Assembly: GCA_900539725.1 (NCBI GenBank)
Contig: UQDI01000029.1
Coordinates: 1 to 18,833, forward strand
Direction: 5' to 3'
DNA: 18,833 nucleotides
Origin: an uncultured Eubacteriales bacterium
Lineage (GTDB): Bacteria; Bacillota; Clostridia; Tissierellales; Peptoniphilaceae
Positions 15,170-18,833 of this stretch are shown in pieces; the first letter of the stretch is position 1; each line of letters opens with the position of its first letter. Both the position numbers and the translations under genes were made by a program. A model generated the notes under the pieces. The model worked only from the letters and a program-made list of their open reading frames with translations, made no database searches and was not told where the DNA came from.

Positions 15170-16246
15170 ATGAAAAATATAAATAAATTATTAGCCTGCC
15201 TACTAGCAGTCGTTTTGCTAGTGGCATGCAATTCAAATAAAGCGCCAGAAATGGCAGACGAACCAGCTCCAGAGGCTATTCCAGCTGAAGAAGCAGACAG
15301 CGTAGAAAAGGACGGAGACGCTGTAAGCGTTGTAACAAACACATTCCCAGCTTATGATTGGGTGAAGAACATCACTGAAGGTACTGACGTAGAGGTCACT
15401 AACCTTACTGACAATGGCGTAAGTCTACACAATTACGAGCCTTCCGCTCAAGACATCGAAAAGATTGCCAAGGCAAATCTTTTCTTATATGTTGGCGGTG
15501 AATCGGACGAATGGGCTCCAGATGCAGCAAAACAAGCGCCTAATGCCAAGGTGCTTAACATGCTTGAAATTTTAGGTGATGCTGTTAAGGAAGAGGAAGT
15601 AAAAGAAGGTATGGAACACGAGCATGAGCATGAGCATGGCGATGAAGACCATGACCATGAACATGGTGATGACGACCATGACCATGAACATGATCACGAA
15701 CACGATCACGAAGAAATAGAATACGATGAACACGTTTGGTTATCTGTAAAGAACGCAAAAACTATTTCAAAGGCAATTGCGGACGCTTTAGCAGAAATCG
15801 ATGCGAAAAACGCTGATACATTCAAGAAAAATTACGAAGCATACGCAGCAAAATTAGATGCGCTTCAAAATGATTTTGACGAGATGAGAAAGGCCGCAAA
15901 GCAAGATACTATCTTAGTTGCGGATAGATTCCCTTTCCGCTACTTAGTAAGTGACCTTGACCTTGACTATTTCGCTGCCTTCGTTGGCTGCTCAGCTGAA
16001 AGTGAAGCAAGCTTTGAAACTATCAGCTTCCTAGCACAAAAAGTCGACGAGCTTAATATAAAGCACATCATCAAGCTAGCTGGCTCAGATGGCAAAATTG
16101 CGGACACAGTGAAAAACGCAAGCAAGGCAAAGGACCAAGACATCATCGAGATGACATCCATGGAAAATGCTAGTTCAAATGACGGCAAGACATACATTGA
16201 CTACATGCAAATGAACTTAGACGCTTTAAAGAAGGCGTTAAACTAA
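15170..16246 (+). CDS. znuA: Zinc-binding lipoprotein ZnuA/AdcA-like
   Basis: Cluster A-I metal-binding lipoprotein of 358 residues. The lipobox LVAC has lipidated Cys20, followed by an acidic Pro/Glu linker. Zinc ligands expected from the family are His87 (SLHNYEPS) and His188 (YDEHVWLS). Between them lies a His/Asp/Glu-rich loop (150-180, 13 His), typical of zinc rather than manganese proteins. The usual third ligand histidine is absent: the corresponding region reads ADRFPFRYLV (251-260), a form I associate with clostridial members, so the site may use other side chains. It captures zinc outside the cell for ZnuBC. The stop codon overlaps the znuC start. Confidence 0.93.
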   Translation: MKNINKLLACLLAVVLLVACNSNKAPEMADEPAPEAIPAEEADSVEKDGDAVSVVTNTFPAYDWVKNITEGTDVEVTNLTDNGVSLHNYEPSAQDIEKIAKANLFLYVGGESDEWAPDAAKQAPNAKVLNMLEILGDAVKEEEVKEGMEHEHEHEHGDEDHDHEHGDDDHDHEHDHEHDHEEIEYDEHVWLSVKNAKTISKAIADALAEIDAKNADTFKKNYEAYAAKLDALQNDFDEMRKAAKQDTILVADRFPFRYLVSDLDLDYFAAFVGCSAESEASFETISFLAQKVDELNIKHIIKLAGSDGKIADTVKNASKAKDQDIIEMTSMENASSNDGKTYIDYMQMNLDALKKALN

Positions 16247-16905
16247 TGAAATTAATACTAAAAGACTTAGGATTTGGCTACAAAGGTCAAGTCCTAAGTG
16301 ACTTTATAAACCTAGAGGTCTCAGATGGTGATTACATCGTCATCCTAGGCGAAAACGGCTCAGGCAAATCGAGCCTTATAAGAACCATCTTAGGCCTTAA
16401 TAAGAAAATATCGGGGGATATAGTTTTGGATGGCATTTCAAAAGACGAAATCGCCTACCTACCGCAGATCCTCTCAATTGCAGCCGATTTTCCGACTTCA
16501 GTGATGGAGCTCGTTCTATCCGGCTTTAAGATCAAAAAAAGATTTTTCTACACAAAAGAAGAAAAGGCGAGAGCACTTGAATGCCTTGATAATTTTGGCA
16601 TAGCAAATCTAAAAGACAGGCGCTTTTCCTCATTATCAGGCGGACAAAGGCAGAGAGCCTTGCTCGCAAGAAGCTTCGTAGAAGAGAAGAAGCTACTTAT
16701 ACTAGACGAGCCGCTTGCCGGCCTCGACCCAGAGGCACAAGGAAGCCTCTATGAGATGCTCGAAAAAATAAACGCAAGTGGCACAGCCATCATCATGGTC
16801 TCGCACGACAGCGAAAGAGCTACACAATATGCAAACAAAGTACTTAAGCTTGACGGCAGCCGCGCGATTTACGAGGAAGGAGGCAGGGCACATGGACTTA
16901 ATTAA
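16246..16905 (+). CDS. znuC: Zinc ABC transporter ATP-binding protein ZnuC
   Basis: ABC ATPase of 219 residues. Walker A is GENGSGKSS (35-43), Q-loop in YLPQ (71-74), signature LSGGQRQR (130-137), Walker B LLILDEP (150-156), and the switch histidine lies in MVSHD. Family assignment to metal-type (ZnuC/AdcC) rests on the neighbours znuA and znuB. The ATG shares one base with the znuA stop (TAATG), and the 3' end overlaps znuB by 14 bases. Confidence 0.94.
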   Translation: MKLILKDLGFGYKGQVLSDFINLEVSDGDYIVILGENGSGKSSLIRTILGLNKKISGDIVLDGISKDEIAYLPQILSIAADFPTSVMELVLSGFKIKKRFFYTKEEKARALECLDNFGIANLKDRRFSSLSGGQRQRALLARSFVEEKKLLILDEPLAGLDPEAQGSLYEMLEKINASGTAIIMVSHDSERATQYANKVLKLDGSRAIYEEGGRAHGLN

Positions 16906-17734
16906 CAAATTCACCTTCTACCTAGGCTACCCCTTCGTGCGCTACGCACTAGTCTGCGCCTCACTCATAGCGCTCGCGTCAGCATTTTTAGGCGTGATAC
17001 TCGTTTTGAAACGCTACTCCTACATCGCAAATTCACTCTCAAACGTCGCCTTCGCATCCCTTTCAATCGCGACAGCCATCGGTTTTACGCAAAAATTAGT
17101 CTTGGCACTACCTATGACAATATTTTTCGCGCTAATACTACTCCAAGGAAACAATTCCAAGAAAATCATCTCAGACGCAGCCATTGCAATGGTTTCAGTC
17201 TCGGCGCTCGCAGTCGGCTACCTAGTCATGAACGTCTTCAGAGTCGGCCCAAACGTCTCAGTTGACGTGTGCACAACACTTTTCGGCTCGACATCCATCC
17301 TGACACTTACAAAGCTAGACGTCATCACATCCGTGGCACTGTCGATACTCGTGATAATTTTCTTCATCTATTATTATAAAGAAATATACATCACAGTCTT
17401 CGACGAAGACCTCGCAAGTGCTTCAGGCATCAAAGTCGAAAGGCTTAACACAGTCTTGTCAATGGTCGTCGCAGTCGTGATCACACTTGCAATCAGGCTC
17501 GTGGGCTCACTTCTAGTCGCAGCACTCATAGTCTTCCCAGCAGTTTCAGCGATGAAAGTCTTTCATTCATTTAGAAAGATAGCCCTTGCCTCGGCAATAA
17601 TCTCGCTAATATCAGCACTAGGCGGCGCGATATTTGCAATACTTGCCTCGACACCAGTCGGCTCGACAATCGTCGTGATGAATCTCGTCATATTCATAAT
17701 TATGTCAATAGTAGGAGGTGTGAAACGTGGATAA
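16892..17734 (+). CDS. znuB: Zinc ABC transporter permease ZnuB
   Basis: ABC-3 family membrane permease of 280 residues with about eight hydrophobic helices. I start at ATG 16892 (MDLINKFTF), because AAGGAGG (16877-16883) is ideally spaced; the open frame extends further upstream only within znuC. Characteristic segments include FLGVILVLKRYSYIANSLSN near the N-terminus, the LASASGIKVERLN loop that contacts the ATPase, and ALIVFPAVSAMK. It forms the zinc channel, probably as a homodimer. The stop overlaps the next gene by 8 bases. Confidence 0.94.
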   Translation: MDLINKFTFYLGYPFVRYALVCASLIALASAFLGVILVLKRYSYIANSLSNVAFASLSIATAIGFTQKLVLALPMTIFFALILLQGNNSKKIISDAAIAMVSVSALAVGYLVMNVFRVGPNVSVDVCTTLFGSTSILTLTKLDVITSVALSILVIIFFIYYYKEIYITVFDEDLASASGIKVERLNTVLSMVVAVVITLAIRLVGSLLVAALIVFPAVSAMKVFHSFRKIALASAIISLISALGGAIFAILASTPVGSTIVVMNLVIFIIMSIVGGVKRG

Positions 17735-18395
17735 AACAAGGAAGAGAATTTTGCGCATAGTCGGCGCAATTATCATCGTTTTGATACTCGCATTTTTCAC
17801 AAACAAAAAAGTTATATACCGTTATATGCCCAATAGCACCGTCAACGAGACAGTGAACAAGATGAAAGAGAGCTCCAAGACAATGGACGGGGATGATGGT
17901 GGGGCCACTTCGCCTGATCAAGAGAGCGAAACAAATGACGAGGCCAGCCAAAGTGAAGACGCTAGCCAAAGTACGGGCGATAGCAATAGTGAAAAAACAA
18001 ATCAAGGCGAGGACGCTAGCAATAGTGAAGATGAAAGCCAAAACGCAAGCGGCCAAAGTTATGATTTAACCGCGAACGACGCAGACATGAACTACGTCAT
18101 CGTCGCCATGATAGCTGAAGACCCAAAGAGCTTCGAAGGTGTTAAGATCAAGCTACAAGGCATCGCAACAGATCTAGAGACAACAGATACATCCGGCATC
18201 GACCACTACGTCCTTATCAACGATAGACAAGCCTGCTGCCAACAAGGACTGCAGTATATATTAGAGGATAAAAATGCAAAATACCCGAAAGATAAGGAAG
18301 AGATTACTGTGGAGGGAGTGCTTGACGTTTACAATAGTGAAGAGATTCCGTTTCCGCTACCTATAATTAAAAACGCAAAACTTATTTCGCGCTAA
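17727..18395 (+). CDS. Membrane-anchored protein with Ser/Asp-rich linker and ACCQQG domain
   Basis: A 222-residue protein beginning at GTG 17727 with AGGAGGTG upstream, overlapping the znuB stop by 8 bases, so it is translationally coupled to the transporter. One N-terminal helix (about 8-24) after basic residues suggests an anchor with the rest outside. Residues about 55-110 are a repetitive Ser/Glu/Asp/Asn/Gln linker. The C-terminal domain (about 120-222) is beta-rich, with VKIKLQGIATDL, the Cys pair in RQACCQQGLQYIL (168-180), and ITVEGVLDVY; this pattern suggests an OB-like fold. I recall unnamed proteins with the same ACC-x-QG motif near zinc transporters of other Clostridia, but cannot verify it here. 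Function unknown; a zinc chaperone or trap is a guess. Confidence 0.85.
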   Translation: MDKTRKRILRIVGAIIIVLILAFFTNKKVIYRYMPNSTVNETVNKMKESSKTMDGDDGGATSPDQESETNDEASQSEDASQSTGDSNSEKTNQGEDASNSEDESQNASGQSYDLTANDADMNYVIVAMIAEDPKSFEGVKIKLQGIATDLETTDTSGIDHYVLINDRQACCQQGLQYILEDKNAKYPKDKEEITVEGVLDVYNSEEIPFPLPIIKNAKLISR

Positions 18396-18409
18396 AACAA
18401 GCCCTTTGA

Positions 18410-18621
18410 CTAGTTTCGAATTATTTTGTCGCTGCGGAGTGCACTTGCACACGTTAAGTCCATGCACCGAGAGAACGAGTGAAACGAAGTTCGATTGGCT
18501 ATGCATGCCTTATGCCAGAGTTTACAAAGGTATGGAGCGTAGCGAACATAGCTTTGATTAAACTTACGGCCACTCCAAAAAATTCTGCACAACGTCAAAT
18601 CATCTTGTTTTATCTGCAAAC
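18410..18621. repeat. Intergenic multi-branched repeat, long form (D2)
   Basis: Long form of D1. The closing stem GGAGTG (18436-18441) with CACTCC (18571-18576) and both flanks match D1. Between them are two extra arms. Arm 1 is CATGCA (18461-18466) with TGCATG (18502-18507). Arm 2 is AGTTT-CAAAG-TAT (18519-18533) with ATA-CTTTG-AAACT (18548-18564), loop GGAGCGTAGCGAAC. The predicted shape is a three-way junction. It begins 15 bp after the last gene of the zinc cassette. The minus-strand ORF across it is not credible. Confidence 0.75.
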
Positions 18622-18754
18622 TAAGGGTTAAGCGATGATAAATTTATAAAAACTGCTTTACAAGATAACTAAGGAATTAAACTTCGTCCTATCCATCGAC
18701 TCTCTCTTCGAACTAAGCTCGAGCGAAGATAAATCAATAGAATATTAAATATTT

Positions 18755-18780
18755 AAGAAGGCAATGTGCCTTCTTTTTTT
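18755..18780 (+). terminator. Rho-independent terminator, plus strand
   Basis: AAGAAGGCA (18755-18763) pairs perfectly with TGCCTTCTT (18767-18775) with a 3-nt loop, followed by T to 18780. It probably ends the zinc cassette transcript after the D2 repeat. The stretch 18622-18754 holds nothing else I can identify. Confidence 0.9.
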
Positions 18781-18786
18781 GTATTA

Positions 18787-18812
18787 GAAAACCCCCAGTT
18801 AGACTGGGGGTT
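18787..18812 (-). terminator. Rho-independent terminator, minus strand
   Basis: AACCCCCAGT (18790-18799) pairs perfectly with ACTGGGGGTT (18803-18812), 3-nt loop. On the minus strand it is followed by TTTTC, so it suits a convergent gene lying beyond the right edge. The last 20 bases may include the end of that gene, but the frame cannot be fixed. Confidence 0.7.
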
Positions 18813-18833
18813 CAGTTTAGCTTTAGCGGTGAT

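Noticed and set aside
18410..18619. 69-residue minus-strand ORF
   Set aside because: It lies wholly inside the D2 structured repeat and has no ribosome site; the open frame is a by-product of the repeat.

Overview
The window reads as chromosomal DNA of an AT-rich, low-GC anaerobic Firmicute. The evidence is strong GGAGG-type ribosome sites, TTGACA/TATAAT promoters, two lipoprotein-type binding proteins, a PhoP/PhoR pair of the Bacillus/Clostridium type, and a clostridial-style zinc uptake locus. A Clostridia/Tissierellia-type host (Peptoniphilaceae-like) is my guess; no rRNA or other marker is present to fix it.

Layout. (1) 1-420 is a spacer with a minus-strand terminator and two copies of an intergenic hairpin repeat. 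(2) 421-6868, minus strand, is a complete phosphate operon read pstS-pstC-pstA-pstB-phoU-phoP-phoR, with a Pho-box-like promoter at 6907-6969. PstS is unusual: the two halves of the phosphate-binding protein are in swapped order (circular permutation). (3) 6869-7767 is a long gene-free spacer holding the pst promoter, a short hairpin repeat (D1), a roughly 250-nt imperfect palindrome, five tandem 18-bp repeats and the secA promoter. (4) 7768-14142, plus strand, is a tightly packed housekeeping operon: secA, prfB (with a programmed +1 frameshift), tsaE, tsaB, rimI and tsaD, i.e. protein export, translation termination and the tRNA t6A pathway. (5) 14143-14680 holds another copy of the intergenic repeat and an antitoxin-like gene broken by an early stop codon. 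(6) 14740-18395, plus strand, is a zinc-uptake cassette: a small two-helix CPIC-motif membrane protein behind a consensus promoter, then znuA (His-rich lipoprotein), znuC, znuB and a membrane-anchored protein with a CC-containing C-terminal domain. (7) 18396-18833 holds a large multi-branched repeat (D2) and two terminators facing each other, implying a convergent gene beyond the right edge.

How the parts work together. Under phosphate starvation PhoR/PhoP should activate the pst operon, which encodes its own regulators; PhoU and Pst damp the signal. The zinc cassette looks like an uptake system with two uncharacterised membrane-associated accessory proteins, one at each end.

The most interesting material is the permuted PstS, the two accessory proteins bracketing the zinc transporter, and a family of modular intergenic palindromes. 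These occur in minimal and expanded forms, share one end block, and show stem changes that keep base pairing.
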